From the NCBI GenBank assembly GCA_035544875.1, contig DASZZP010000050.1:1-64000 (forward strand): a DNA stretch of 64,000 nucleotides, read 5' to 3'. The stretch is from JASLEW01 sp035544875. GTDB lineage: Bacteria > Acidobacteriota > Thermoanaerobaculia > Multivoradales > UBA5704. This document shows positions 26,195 to 33,816 of the stretch, in pieces; position 1 is the first letter of the stretch, and each line of letters starts with the position of its first letter. A program made the translations under genes and the position numbers. Under the pieces are notes generated by a model. It was not told the DNA's origin. It did no database searches and saw only the letters and a program-made list of their open reading frames with translations.

Positions 26195-26674
26195 ATGGAG
26201 ATTACCGAGGTCAAGGTCTTTCCGATTCAGGAGGAGAAGCTCAAGGCGTTCGTCTCGATCGTCTTCGACCACTGTTTCATGGTCAACGATATCAAGATAA
26301 TCCAGGGCAGGGAAGGCTTCTTCATCAGCATGCCCAGCCGCAAGAAGAAAAATGGCGAGTTCAAGGACGTCGCCCATCCGCTCAACAATGAGACGCGGCG
26401 CATGATCGAAGACAAGGTGCTTGGGGAGTACGAGCGAATCCTTGGCGAGCGAGGCGAGCGGCTGCCGGCCGCCGCGCACGCCCACTCGCTCGCCGCCCCG
26501 GCCCCGGCCACCGCGGCGCCGGCCGCCGGGGCTGCGGCGGTTCTTGCGCCGGCCGCGACGGGTGCTGCGAGCGCGGCTGGAGCGGGTGCTGAAGTGCCTG
26601 CACCGCCGGCGGAAAAGACCATGGAGGAGATCGAGGAGCTCCACCTTCGCGACTCCTTCTGGACGGTGACCTGA
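26195..26674 (+). CDS. spoVG: SpoVG-family RNA/DNA-binding regulator with extended tail
   Basis: The first 90 residues match SpoVG (MEITEVKVFPIQEEKLKAFV, FDHCFMVNDIKII, GFFISMPSRKKKNGEFKDVAHPLN, ETRRMIEDKVLGEYERIL). SpoVG is a small site-specific nucleic-acid-binding regulator known from Bacillota and spirochaetes. Here about 70 further residues follow: an Ala/Pro-rich stretch and an acidic end (EKTMEEIEELHLRDSFWTVT) that standard SpoVG lacks. Next come tRNA-Gln, prs, the L25/CTC gene and pth, which parallels the spoVG-glmU-prs-ctc-pth order of Bacillus without glmU. Confidence 0.88.
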   Translation: MEITEVKVFPIQEEKLKAFVSIVFDHCFMVNDIKIIQGREGFFISMPSRKKKNGEFKDVAHPLNNETRRMIEDKVLGEYERILGERGERLPAAAHAHSLAAPAPATAAPAAGAAAVLAPAATGAASAAGAGAEVPAPPAEKTMEEIEELHLRDSFWTVT

Positions 26675-26693
26675 CCGGTCGGCCAACCGGCCG

Positions 26694-26775
26694 GTGATGG
26701 CCGGTCGGCCGCCGCACGTCCGGCGATGGACGTGCGGCATTCCCCGGAGGGCTCTTCCCGGAGGTCGGCCGACCG
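26694..26775 (-). repeat. Dispersed repeat fragment, copy 6 (hairpin module)
   Basis: Only the hairpin part of the dispersed repeat is present. A perfect 10-bp stem CCGCACGTCC/GGACGTGCGG lies at 26712-26737 with loop GGCGAT. It is flanked by GGCATTCCCCGGAGGGCTC and TTCCCGGAGGTCGG. It lies between spoVG and tRNA-Gln, where it could act as a transcription terminator or processing stem. The next 125 bases before the tRNA show nothing clear. Confidence 0.65.
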
Positions 26776-26902
26776 CGCCGGCCATCGGTCCCCGCTCGCG
26801 GCGGGCCGCGAGGGCGGCAACTCGAGAGGTGGAGGGCGGGAAGGCGGCAGCGTGGGGCAGGACCGGACCGGCTGTCCGGCGGCCCACCGGTCGCAACGAG
26901 AC

Positions 26903-26977
26903 TGGGGCGTCGCCAAGTGGTAAGGCACCAGACTTTGGATCTGGCACTCGGAGGTTCGAATCCTCCCGCCCCAACCA
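26903..26977 (+). tRNA. tRNA-Gln (anticodon UUG)
   Basis: A cloverleaf can be folded: acceptor TGGGGCG pairs with CGCCCCA, the anticodon arm is CCAGA-CTTTGGA-TCTGG with anticodon TTG, and the T arm contains GGTTCGAATCC. The CCA end is encoded. The 75-base gene lies 46 bases before prs. Confidence 0.95.
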
Positions 26978-27023
26978 GATTGACCTGAAAGTAAATGAGG
27001 TTCAAGCAAGCTTTTGACTAGGT

Positions 27024-27965
27024 ATGCTCGGTGAATTGAAAATCTTCAGCGGCCGCGCGCATCCGGCGCTGGCGCAGGAGATCTGCGATTACCTGAACCT
27101 GTCGGCGGGCAACGTCTCGGCATACAACTTCTCCGACGGCGAGATCTTCTGCCAAATCGAGGAGAACGTGCGCGGCTCCGACGTGTTCGTGGTCCAGCCG
27201 ACCTGCGCCCCGGTCAACGAGAACCTGCTCGAGCTGCTGATCATGCTCGACACCTTCAAGCGCTCCTCCGCCTCGCGGGTCACCGCCGTGCTCCCCTACT
27301 ACGGCTACGCGCGGCAGGACAAGAAGGACAAGCCGCGGGTGCCGATCACCGCCAAGCTGGTGGCCGACCTGATCTCGCGCGCCGGCGCCGACCGGGTCCT
27401 GACCATGGACCTCCACGCCGATCAGATCCAGGGCTTCTTCGACGTGCCCGTCGACCACCTGTTCGCCGCGCCGGTGATCCTCGAAGCGGTGCGCGAGCTC
27501 CACATTCCCGACCTGGTGATCGTCTCCCCCGATGCCGGCGGCGTCGAGCGGGCGCGGGCCATCGCCAAGCGCATGGACGTGGGGCTGGCAATCGTCGACA
27601 AGCGCCGCACCGCGCCCAATGAGGCGGACGTGATGTTCGTGATCGGCGACGTCGAAGGCTGCAACGCGCTCATCGTCGACGACATCATCGATACCGCGGG
27701 CACGCTCACCAAGACCGTCGAGGCGCTGCGCCGCAAGGGCGCCCGCCGGGTGCTGGCGGCCGGAGTTCACGGGGTCCTCTCCGGCCCGGCCTTGCAGCGC
27801 ATCGACGAGTCGCCGCTGGAGAGCGTGCTGATCACCAACACGACGCCGGTCGATGACAAGCTGGCGCGCTGCCGCAAGCTCCTGCCGCTGTCGGTCTCGG
27901 CCCTGCTGGGCGAGGCGATACGGCGCATCCATGAGAACAGCTCGGTGAGCTCTCTGTTCGTCTGA
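27024..27965 (+). CDS. prs: Ribose-phosphate pyrophosphokinase
   Basis: Prs makes PRPP from ribose 5-phosphate and ATP for nucleotide, His and Trp synthesis. The 313-residue protein has the family hallmarks: FSDGEIFCQIEENVRG, the flexible loop region YYGYARQDKKD, DLHADQIQGFFD, SPDAGGVERA and the PRPP-binding DDIIDTAGTL. Length is normal. It heads a prs-rplY-pth group with 17-base and zero-base gaps. Confidence 0.97.
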   Translation: MLGELKIFSGRAHPALAQEICDYLNLSAGNVSAYNFSDGEIFCQIEENVRGSDVFVVQPTCAPVNENLLELLIMLDTFKRSSASRVTAVLPYYGYARQDKKDKPRVPITAKLVADLISRAGADRVLTMDLHADQIQGFFDVPVDHLFAAPVILEAVRELHIPDLVIVSPDAGGVERARAIAKRMDVGLAIVDKRRTAPNEADVMFVIGDVEGCNALIVDDIIDTAGTLTKTVEALRRKGARRVLAAGVHGVLSGPALQRIDESPLESVLITNTTPVDDKLARCRKLLPLSVSALLGEAIRRIHENSSVSSLFV

Positions 27966-27982
27966 GCCGAAACGAGGAACCC

Positions 27983-28639
27983 ATGAGTGATATGACCATC
28001 GAAGTGCAACATCGCAGCCAGACCGGCACCAACTCCAATCGGCGGCTGCGCGTGCAGGGCAAGATCCCAGCCGTCGTCTATGGCGGCGGCAAGGAGTCGT
28101 TGCCGATTCACATCGACCGCAAGACGCTGCTCGAATTGATCAAGGCAGCCGGCAGCGACAACGCGATATTCCTGCTCAAGCTGGCCGACACCGGCAAGGA
28201 GCGGCACGCGATGATCCGCGACTTGCAGGTCGATCCGATCAGCCGCGAGATCCTGCACGTCGACTTCCAGCGCGTGGTGATGACCGAGAAGCTGCGGGTC
28301 CAGGTGCCGATCGAGCTGGTAGGCACGGCCTACGGCGTGAAGACCGAGGGCGGCATGCTCGACTTCGTCACCCGCGAGGCGCACATCGAATGCCTGCCAG
28401 GCGACATCCCGAAGCGCCTCGAGCTCGACGTCACGGCGCTGCACATCGGCCAGCACTTGACGACCGGCGACCTGGTGCTGCCCAAGGGTGTCGAGCTGCT
28501 CGACGAGGCCGATCGGGTGCTGGTCTCGCTGACCCACGCCAAGGTGGAGGCGGAGCCCGAGGCGCCGGCCGCGGTCGAGGTGGCGGCGACGCCGGAGGAG
28601 CCCGAGGTCGTCAAGCGGGGCAAGACCGAAGAGGAGTAG
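27983..28639 (+). CDS. rplY: 50S ribosomal protein L25 (CTC-type)
   Basis: The 218-residue protein is the long CTC form of L25, which binds 5S rRNA. The L25 domain spans about 1-95 (NSNRRLRVQGKIPAVVYGGG, HVDFQRV) and the C-terminal CTC/TL5 domain about 96-190. A Glu/Ala-rich tail follows. CGAGGAA precedes the ATG. pth starts directly after its stop codon, so the two are coupled. Confidence 0.95.
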   Translation: MSDMTIEVQHRSQTGTNSNRRLRVQGKIPAVVYGGGKESLPIHIDRKTLLELIKAAGSDNAIFLLKLADTGKERHAMIRDLQVDPISREILHVDFQRVVMTEKLRVQVPIELVGTAYGVKTEGGMLDFVTREAHIECLPGDIPKRLELDVTALHIGQHLTTGDLVLPKGVELLDEADRVLVSLTHAKVEAEPEAPAAVEVAATPEEPEVVKRGKTEEE

Positions 28640-29206
28640 TTGGCCAACCTCATCGTGGGTCTCGGCAATCCGGGAGAGGCCTACCGCGCGAGCCGCCACA
28701 ACGTCGGGTTCCGGGTCGTCGAGGAGCTCGCCCGGCGCCGGGGGGTCCGCGTCAACCGGCTGGAGTGCAACTCCCTGGTCGGCGGCGACGCCGCTGGGGA
28801 GGTGCTGCTCGCCAAGCCCCAGACCTACATGAACCGCAGCGGCTATGCCGCCCGCTGCCTGGTCGAGCGCCACGGCCTCGAGCCGGCCGCCCTGCTGGTG
28901 GTCTACGACGAGGTCAATCTGCCGCTCGGCCGGCTGCGGCTGCGCCGCGGCGGCAGTCCGGCCGGACATCGCGGGATGGAGTCGGTGATCGAGAACCTGC
29001 GCACCGAGGAGGTGCCGCGCCTGCGCCTCGGCATCGCCCCCGAAGACGGTCCCCCGGGGGGCGAGGAGAAGGTCGACTTCGTCCTCGGCCCGTTCACCGC
29101 CGCGGAGCGCGAGCCGGTCGAGGAGATGGTGCAGCGCGCCGCCGAAGCCTGCGAGGCCTGGCTGCGCGACGGCGTCGAGCAGGCGATGAGCCGCTTCAAC
29201 GGCTGA
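28640..29206 (+). CDS. pth: Peptidyl-tRNA hydrolase
   Basis: Pth releases peptides from peptidyl-tRNA that dropped off ribosomes. The 188-residue protein shows GLGNPGEAY, the catalytic His in SRHNVGF, KPQTYMNRSG, YDEVNLPLGRLRLRRGGSPAGHRGMESV and the usual C-terminal helix. The start is TTG immediately after the rplY stop, with AGAGGAG inside the end of rplY acting as ribosome binding site. Confidence 0.95.
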   Translation: MANLIVGLGNPGEAYRASRHNVGFRVVEELARRRGVRVNRLECNSLVGGDAAGEVLLAKPQTYMNRSGYAARCLVERHGLEPAALLVVYDEVNLPLGRLRLRRGGSPAGHRGMESVIENLRTEEVPRLRLGIAPEDGPPGGEEKVDFVLGPFTAAEREPVEEMVQRAAEACEAWLRDGVEQAMSRFNG

Positions 29207-29235
29207 GCCAAGTACTCCCCATCGGAAATACGGTG

Positions 29236-29526
29236 TCGCATCGAGGGCGCCGAGACGCCGTCCCGGCAAGGCGCGCGACCGAGGCGGCCGGCGCTCGGTT
29301 GCGCCAGGGCGCCTCGACCGCCGCCGCGGGAGTCGCCGCTGGCCTGCTGCTCGCCTACGCGGCCGGCCTCTCGCTGCAGGCGCTCCTAGCCGGGATCGAG
29401 CCCGGCGATGCGCCGACCTTCGCCGCGGCAGCCGGCCTATGCCTGCTCGTGACGATCTCGGGCAGGCTCCTCCCCGCGCTGCGCGCGGTCCGCGTGGATC
29501 CCGTGGAGGTACTGCGCGCGGAGTAG
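29236..29526 (+). pseudogene. FtsX/MacB-type ABC permease, C-terminal remnant
   Basis: About 90 codons correspond to the last membrane helices of an FtsX-domain permease: ATEAAGARLRQGASTAAAGV, GLLLAYAAGLSLQALLAGIEPGDAPTF, and the typical ending LLPALRAVRVDPVEVLRAE with a stop. No start codon or upstream part is present; the 5' side joins sequence behind pth. It accounts for most of the 454-base gap before tRNA-Pro. Confidence 0.7.
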
Positions 29527-29545
29527 GCTCGGAAGGCGAGCGGCC

Positions 29546-29575
29546 TTGACCGATCCGCGGCGCGGGCGCTATCCT
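29546..29575 (+). promoter_or_regulatory. Sigma-70-type promoter of tRNA-Pro
   Basis: TTGACC (29546-29551), an 18-base spacer and TATCCT (29570-29575) lie about 85 bases before the tRNA, suggesting a 5' leader that must be processed. Confidence 0.65.
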
Positions 29576-29659
29576 GCACTCTTCATCCGCGGTGTGCCTC
29601 CCCGGCACCGCTCGCCGGTCCCGCCGGCGGGCGCCCTACCGCAACCGATCGGGCCGCAT

Positions 29660-29736
29660 CGGGGCGTAGCTCAGCTTGGTAGAGCGCACGGTTCGGGACC
29701 GTGAGGCCGGAGGTTCAAATCCTCTCGCCCCGACCA
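29660..29736 (+). tRNA. tRNA-Pro (anticodon CGG)
   Basis: Acceptor CGGGGCG pairs with CGCCCCG, the anticodon arm is CACGG-TTCGGGA-CCGTG with anticodon CGG, and the T arm is GGAGGTTCAAATCCTC. The CCA end is encoded (29734-29736). The segment that follows is a small accessory region, but I found no second copy of the tRNA 3' end that would mark an integration site. Confidence 0.95.
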
Positions 29737-29894
29737 GCATCCTAAACTATTGTTAGTAAACAGGTAACGGGCGCTTTGGCCCCTCCAGCGGGAGCGGGCG
29801 TCCCAGCCGATCATGCGGCTTGGTAGGCTGCGGACCGTCACTTCGCAGATCCGAGGGCTGTGCCCGACCGTGAACTTGCGGAAAGTTGGCTTTC

Positions 29895-29910
29895 TGGGAA
29901 AATGGTCCCA
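29895..29910 (+). promoter_or_regulatory. Inverted repeat at the vapB start
   Basis: TGGGA and TCCCA form a 5-bp inverted repeat with a 6-base spacer directly in front of the vapB ATG (29910). Antitoxins of this kind usually bind palindromes at their own promoter, so it is a candidate autoregulatory operator. Confidence 0.3.
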
Positions 29911-30182
29911 TGAAGACTACGATCGAACTTCCCGATGAGCTGGTGGTCGAGATCAAGATCGAGGCCGCGCGGCAGAAGAAGAAGCTCAAAGAGCTGGTTC
30001 CCGAACTCGTGCGTGCCGGCCTGAGTGGCCGCCGAGCGACGAGCCCGCCCGAGGGCCACTCCATGGCGAAATGGCTCGATGAGTGGGTCAAGCTCGGGGA
30101 GTCGGCGACGCGCGGATTGCCAGCGAGGCCGACGGCGACCGAAATACTCGCTGAAGATCGCGCGCGACTCGAGAGGCGCTGA
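29910..30182 (+). CDS. vapB: VapB-like antitoxin
   Basis: A 90-residue protein beginning MKTTIELPDELVVEIKIEAA, a ribbon-helix-helix DNA-binding start typical of VapB-type antitoxins; the C-terminal half (MAKWLDEWVKLGESATRG to ARLERR) would wrap the toxin. It lies 3 bases upstream of a PIN-domain gene. The ATG at 29910 was chosen over one 24 bases earlier because the RHH strand begins there. Autoregulation is expected but not shown. Confidence 0.85.
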   Translation: MKTTIELPDELVVEIKIEAARQKKKLKELVPELVRAGLSGRRATSPPEGHSMAKWLDEWVKLGESATRGLPARPTATEILAEDRARLERR

Positions 30183-30185
30183 CCC

Positions 30186-30629
30186 GTGCTCGCCCTCGAC
30201 GCCAACCTCTGGATCGCCGCGTTCGATCCGGCCGACCGATTCCATGACGACAGCGTCGCCCTCTTCCGGGCGGCTGCTGAACGCGGCCTTCCGCTGGCGG
30301 GGCCTGCGTATGTTGTGCTCGAGTCGGTCTGCGCCCTCGCACGTCGCGTCGGCGACTCCGCCATCGCGCGGGCGGCGGGCGAGAAGATGGCCGAACACCC
30401 AGCGCTCCACCTCGAGCCACTCAGCGGCGCCCTCCTCGCGGAAGCCGAGCGGTTGGGTGTCGACTGTCGCCTGCGCGGGGCCGACGCCCTCTACGCCGCC
30501 ACCGCCGCGCGGCTCGGCTGTCCCCTGCTCTCCTGGGACACTGAACTCATCACGCGCGGCGGCGCTCTTTCGCCGCACGACTGGCTCGCAACGAATCCCG
30601 GAGCCAGGGGCGCTGCCTCGCAGGAGTGA
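30186..30629 (+). CDS. vapC: VapC-like PIN-domain toxin
   Basis: A 147-residue PIN-domain ribonuclease. The acidic residues expected for metal binding are visible: LDANLWIAA (Asp5), VLESV, RGADALYAATAARLG and SWDTEL. It starts with GTG 3 bases after the antitoxin gene. VapC toxins cleave tRNA or rRNA to arrest growth. No other toxin gene adjoins, but a broken vapB is found 3 kb downstream. Confidence 0.88.
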   Translation: MLALDANLWIAAFDPADRFHDDSVALFRAAAERGLPLAGPAYVVLESVCALARRVGDSAIARAAGEKMAEHPALHLEPLSGALLAEAERLGVDCRLRGADALYAATAARLGCPLLSWDTELITRGGALSPHDWLATNPGARGAASQE

Positions 30630-30646
30630 GGCGTCGGCGAAGGCGC

Positions 30647-30793
30647 TCACGCGGCCGCCTCTTGGAGGCCCTTGCGGAGCTCGTCGAGCGCTTGCCCCCA
30701 TTTCTCCCACGCGTGCCGCTGAAGCTGCGGCCGGTGGGAGAGTTCCGGAATATCGACATCGCGATGTACTATTATCGGGAGATCGAAGGACAT
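30647..30793 (-). CDS. Possible small protein of 48 residues
   Basis: A short open frame on the minus strand between vapC and the DUF4143 gene reads MSFDLPIIVHRDVDIPELS... and ends WEKWGQALDELRKGLQEAAA. The second half is a plausible amphipathic helix, and its codon third positions are GC-rich like real genes here. There is no clear ribosome binding site, and its ATG lies only 13 bases from the divergent DUF4143 gene. It could be a real small regulator, the remains of an older gene, or chance. Confidence 0.3.
   Translation of the reverse strand: MSFDLPIIVHRDVDIPELSHRPQLQRHAWEKWGQALDELRKGLQEAAA
30756..30775 (+). promoter_or_regulatory. Palindrome and -10-like box upstream of the DUF4143 gene
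   Basis: A perfect 12-bp palindrome ACATCGCGATGT (30756-30767) directly precedes a TATTAT box (30770-30775), 31 bases before the ATG at 30807. An operator overlapping a promoter is the simplest reading. The palindrome also lies inside the possible small gene on the other strand. Confidence 0.45.
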
Positions 30794-30806
30794 CGCCAGG
30801 TATCTT

Positions 30807-32168
30807 ATGACCGCTCAATCCTTTCTCGCGATCCTTCAGGATCAGAATCCCTGGTGGGGATCGGCCCAGGCCCGGCGAGCCTCGGTCTATCCGGTGCGCC
30901 GGGATCTTCAGCGGGAGGTGATCGAGCGCATTCGGCGCCTCGCCGATCGCCGCGCCGTGGTGGTGACCGGTCCCCGGCAGGTTGGCAAGACCGTTTTGTT
31001 GTTGCAGACCGCCGATGACCTCTTGAGCGCCGGTTGGCCCCCTGCCAATCTCACCTATTTCGACTTTTCGGACGATCGCCTGCTCGCCGACGTGACGCCG
31101 CGTCAGCTCGTAGCCGCTCAGCCCGAGGGTGTCGTGCCCGACCACCCGCGTGCCTTGCTTCTCGACGAGATCAACGTCGTCCCCCGCTGGGACCGCTGGC
31201 TCAAGCAGGCGGTCGATACGGGTCAGGGGCTGCGCGTCGTGGCGACCGGTTCGGCAGCGTCCTGGATCCGTGCCGGCGGGCAGGAATCAGGCCAGGGGCG
31301 CTGGGACGAGCTGCGCCTCGAAGGCCTGTCGTTCCGCGAGTTCCTCGCCCTGCACTCGTCTTCCGGCGAACAGGTGGAGGCGACCTTCCGCCGCGAGCGC
31401 GGTTTGATCGATCGCTATCTCGCTGTCGGAGGTTTTCCCGAACACGCGCGGCAGCAGGTGCCGGAGAGGCCGCTTGCTGTCGAGCTGCCGGAGATCTTTC
31501 TCCGGCTGCGCGAGGACATCGCGGACCGTGCCATTCGCCGTGACCTGGGGAGGACGGGGCTCGATGTCGAGCGCGTGCGAAGGCTGTTCGCCTTTCTGGT
31601 CGAGAATTCCGGTTCCATCTTCAAGGCGCCCGAACGGGCAAGAGACCTCGGAGCCGATCCCCGTTCGGTGCGCGAGTGGTTGGAGCGGTTGACCGACACC
31701 CTCCTCCTGGTGAGCCTCGAGAGCTACCACAAACGCGCCGCCGCCCGGCTGCGGTCCCAGCCCAAGATCTACGCTGCCGACCCGGGCCTGGTATCGGCCT
31801 TCTCGCCCGCCGCCCAGCCGGAGCGTGGGCGGGCCTTCGAGTCGGCGGTCTTCCGTCACCTGCGCGCCGCAGCACGCGAGCTCTCCGCGGACCTCTGCTA
31901 CTTCCGCACCGGCGACGGGATGGAGCTCGATTTCGTGTTGCAAACCGCGCGGGAGCGGATCGGCATCGAAGTCAAGAGTTCCGTCAGAATCCGCGCCGAG
32001 GAGGTGAAGAGAGCGCGCCAGGCCGCCTCCTCGCTCGGCGCCTCGCGTCTGCTTCTCGTTTACGGCGGCGCCGTCTCGGAGCCTGCCCTGGACGTCCCCC
32101 TGGTGGCCCTGGCGCAGTTCCTGCTCGATCCGGTGGGCGCCGTCCGTGGCGAAGAGACGCGGCCTTGA
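30807..32168 (+). CDS. AAA_14/DUF4143 ATPase
   Basis: A 453-residue P-loop ATPase with the architecture AAA_14 (about 50-175; Walker A GPRQVGKT, Walker B ALLLDEIN, sensor VVATGSAA) followed by DUF4143 (about 225-400). DUF4143 contains a PD-(D/E)xK-like pattern (ELDFVL ... GIEVKSS). The N-terminal FLAILQDQNPWW stretch is typical of one subfamily. These proteins are widespread in accessory DNA and their function is not established; toxin-antitoxin and defence links have been suggested. The stop overlaps the start of the AlbA_2 gene (TTGA), so the two are coupled. Confidence 0.85.
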   Translation: MTAQSFLAILQDQNPWWGSAQARRASVYPVRRDLQREVIERIRRLADRRAVVVTGPRQVGKTVLLLQTADDLLSAGWPPANLTYFDFSDDRLLADVTPRQLVAAQPEGVVPDHPRALLLDEINVVPRWDRWLKQAVDTGQGLRVVATGSAASWIRAGGQESGQGRWDELRLEGLSFREFLALHSSSGEQVEATFRRERGLIDRYLAVGGFPEHARQQVPERPLAVELPEIFLRLREDIADRAIRRDLGRTGLDVERVRRLFAFLVENSGSIFKAPERARDLGADPRSVREWLERLTDTLLLVSLESYHKRAAARLRSQPKIYAADPGLVSAFSPAAQPERGRAFESAVFRHLRAAARELSADLCYFRTGDGMELDFVLQTARERIGIEVKSSVRIRAEEVKRARQAASSLGASRLLLVYGGAVSEPALDVPLVALAQFLLDPVGAVRGEETRP

Positions 32169-33553
32169 ACCCGGCCCTTCCCATCCACGAGCGCGAAGGC
32201 GAAACGCTGGAGCTCAAGTCGCTCGCTGCGCTCACCGAACCCGAGACCATCGCGCGCGAAGCGGTGGCCATGCTGAACGCCAAGGGCGGCAGCGTGTGGG
32301 TGGGAATCAGGGAAGGCACGGACAGGAACGAGATCGAGCCCATTGCCGATGCCGCCGAGGCTGAGCAGAGAAGGCGGCGCCTCCAGGATCATCTGCTCGA
32401 CATGATCGAGCCGGTTCCGATTCGTGGCGAAGTTGCGGTGACCGCCGTGCCCATCACACGGAACCCCGAAGAGAACGGTCGCATCCTTCGCGTCGATCTG
32501 AGGCCCGTCGCGGGACGGGGACCCTACGCGGTCTTGCGCCATGGGGCAAGACACTTCGTGCGGCGCTTCGACAATCGCGTCGTACCCATGACCAGACAGG
32601 AGCTACTAGGTGCGCTCCAGGCCAACCAGTCGTCCACATCCAGGGACAAAGCTGCGGCAGTCGACACGCTGAAGGCGGAGCTTGCGAGGCTGGTCCGGCA
32701 ACTGCCGGGCATCTTCTGGATGGGGCTCGAACCCGAACACGCGGGCGACTTGAAGCTGCGGGGTCTGCGCGAAACGGAGCTCCTGGCCGACCCCACTCTG
32801 AGCGGCACTCCGCGCGGCGGATTCGACTTCACCGCGGCTGGCTACGGCGGAGCGCCGAGGATCACTGACGGTGGGGCGCTGACGATAGGGGGCACTCCCC
32901 TCTCTCTCCGCATCCTCCGGAGCGGCGGCGTCCGCTTCGAGGCGGCCCTCGAGGAGGTCTTCTGGGTCGGACGGGTCCCGCTCGTGGACGAGGAGCATCT
33001 GCTCTCACCCGAGGCGCTTACGGGTTACCCGATCTCGGTCTTCCGCCTGGTGGGGCGGCTGCTCGCGGAGCCCTCGCTCTGGCATCGGCCTCCCCAGGGA
33101 GACGTGTGGGCAGCGCTCGCGATCACGGGTTTGCAGAGCTGGGGCCTTCTTCCCGGCGACCAGGGAGAATGGCCGCGTTTCAGGTATCAGATCCACCGCT
33201 TTCGCGACCGCGACCTGCTGGTCGAGGAGCCGCTGCGGTTTGAGCAAGACGATCTGCGGCAGCGTCCGGACGAATGCGGCAGGCGGCTCGTGGAGCGTAT
33301 CTACGACGCCTTCCAAATCGACCTCCTGCCATCTTTGAGCGGCGTCTCACCGGCCCACACGGGGCTGCCGGTAGTGGTGGGACCGGACGGCCGCAGCCGG
33401 TGGGTGAGCCTCGATCTCGGCGGCGGCGTCCGCAAGCCGGCTCGCCTGCGCTCGGACAATCATCGGCCCTACCAGTTCGAGTGGGAAACTGCGGACGGAG
33501 ATCTGATCCCGGCCGACGGGCGGTGGGTCCACGGCTGGCGGTACGTGGAATAG
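32165..33553 (+). CDS. AlbA_2 (Schlafen-like) domain protein
   Basis: The 462-residue product starts with an AlbA_2 domain (about 5-150: EGETLELKSLAAL, EAVAMLNAKGGSVWVGIREG, HFVRRFDNRVVPMTRQEL), a nucleic-acid-binding fold shared with Schlafen proteins. The remaining 300 residues (about 165-462) match nothing I recognise; they are mixed alpha/beta and Trp-rich, ending WVHGWRYVE. The start is a TTG overlapping the stop of the DUF4143 gene. The two proteins probably work together. No helicase or HTH domain follows AlbA_2, unlike many family members. Confidence 0.7.
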   Translation: MNPALPIHEREGETLELKSLAALTEPETIAREAVAMLNAKGGSVWVGIREGTDRNEIEPIADAAEAEQRRRRLQDHLLDMIEPVPIRGEVAVTAVPITRNPEENGRILRVDLRPVAGRGPYAVLRHGARHFVRRFDNRVVPMTRQELLGALQANQSSTSRDKAAAVDTLKAELARLVRQLPGIFWMGLEPEHAGDLKLRGLRETELLADPTLSGTPRGGFDFTAAGYGGAPRITDGGALTIGGTPLSLRILRSGGVRFEAALEEVFWVGRVPLVDEEHLLSPEALTGYPISVFRLVGRLLAEPSLWHRPPQGDVWAALAITGLQSWGLLPGDQGEWPRFRYQIHRFRDRDLLVEEPLRFEQDDLRQRPDECGRRLVERIYDAFQIDLLPSLSGVSPAHTGLPVVVGPDGRSRWVSLDLGGGVRKPARLRSDNHRPYQFEWETADGDLIPADGRWVHGWRYVE

Positions 33554-33564
33554 CAACGCTCCAT

Positions 33565-33738
33565 ATGAAGACCACGCTGATCATCGACGACAAGGTCATG
33601 GTCCGGCTTCGTGAGGAGGCGGCACGATCGCTCTTTTTCGTGACCGCCCCGCCGAGGACTACCGGCGGTTGCGGCGGGAGGGCTGAATTGCCTATCCTAC
33701 GAGCTGCTTACGCCTCACCACCGTCGGCAGACGGCTGA
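33565..33738 (+). pseudogene. Truncated VapB-type antitoxin joined to another gene's end
   Basis: MKTTLIIDDKVMVRLREEAARS is a clean antitoxin N-terminus, but after 22 residues it runs into unrelated sequence. In the frame shifted by one, the following bases read LFRDRPAEDYRRLRREG and stop, which looks like the C-terminus of another protein. A deletion has therefore fused the start of one gene to the end of another out of frame. The rest of the gap to 33816 shows no gene. Confidence 0.55.
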
Positions 33739-33816
33739 CCTGGACCGGGGCCGCGCTGCCATGGCCCCCTGGGTTGGACTGCGACTCGTTTGGCAGGCCA
33801 AGGAGACTGGGACTGC

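Noticed and set aside
29660..33816. Integrative element inserted at tRNA-Pro
   Set aside because: The accessory genes behind the tRNA suggested it, but no integrase and no second copy of the tRNA 3' end could be found up to 33.8 kb.
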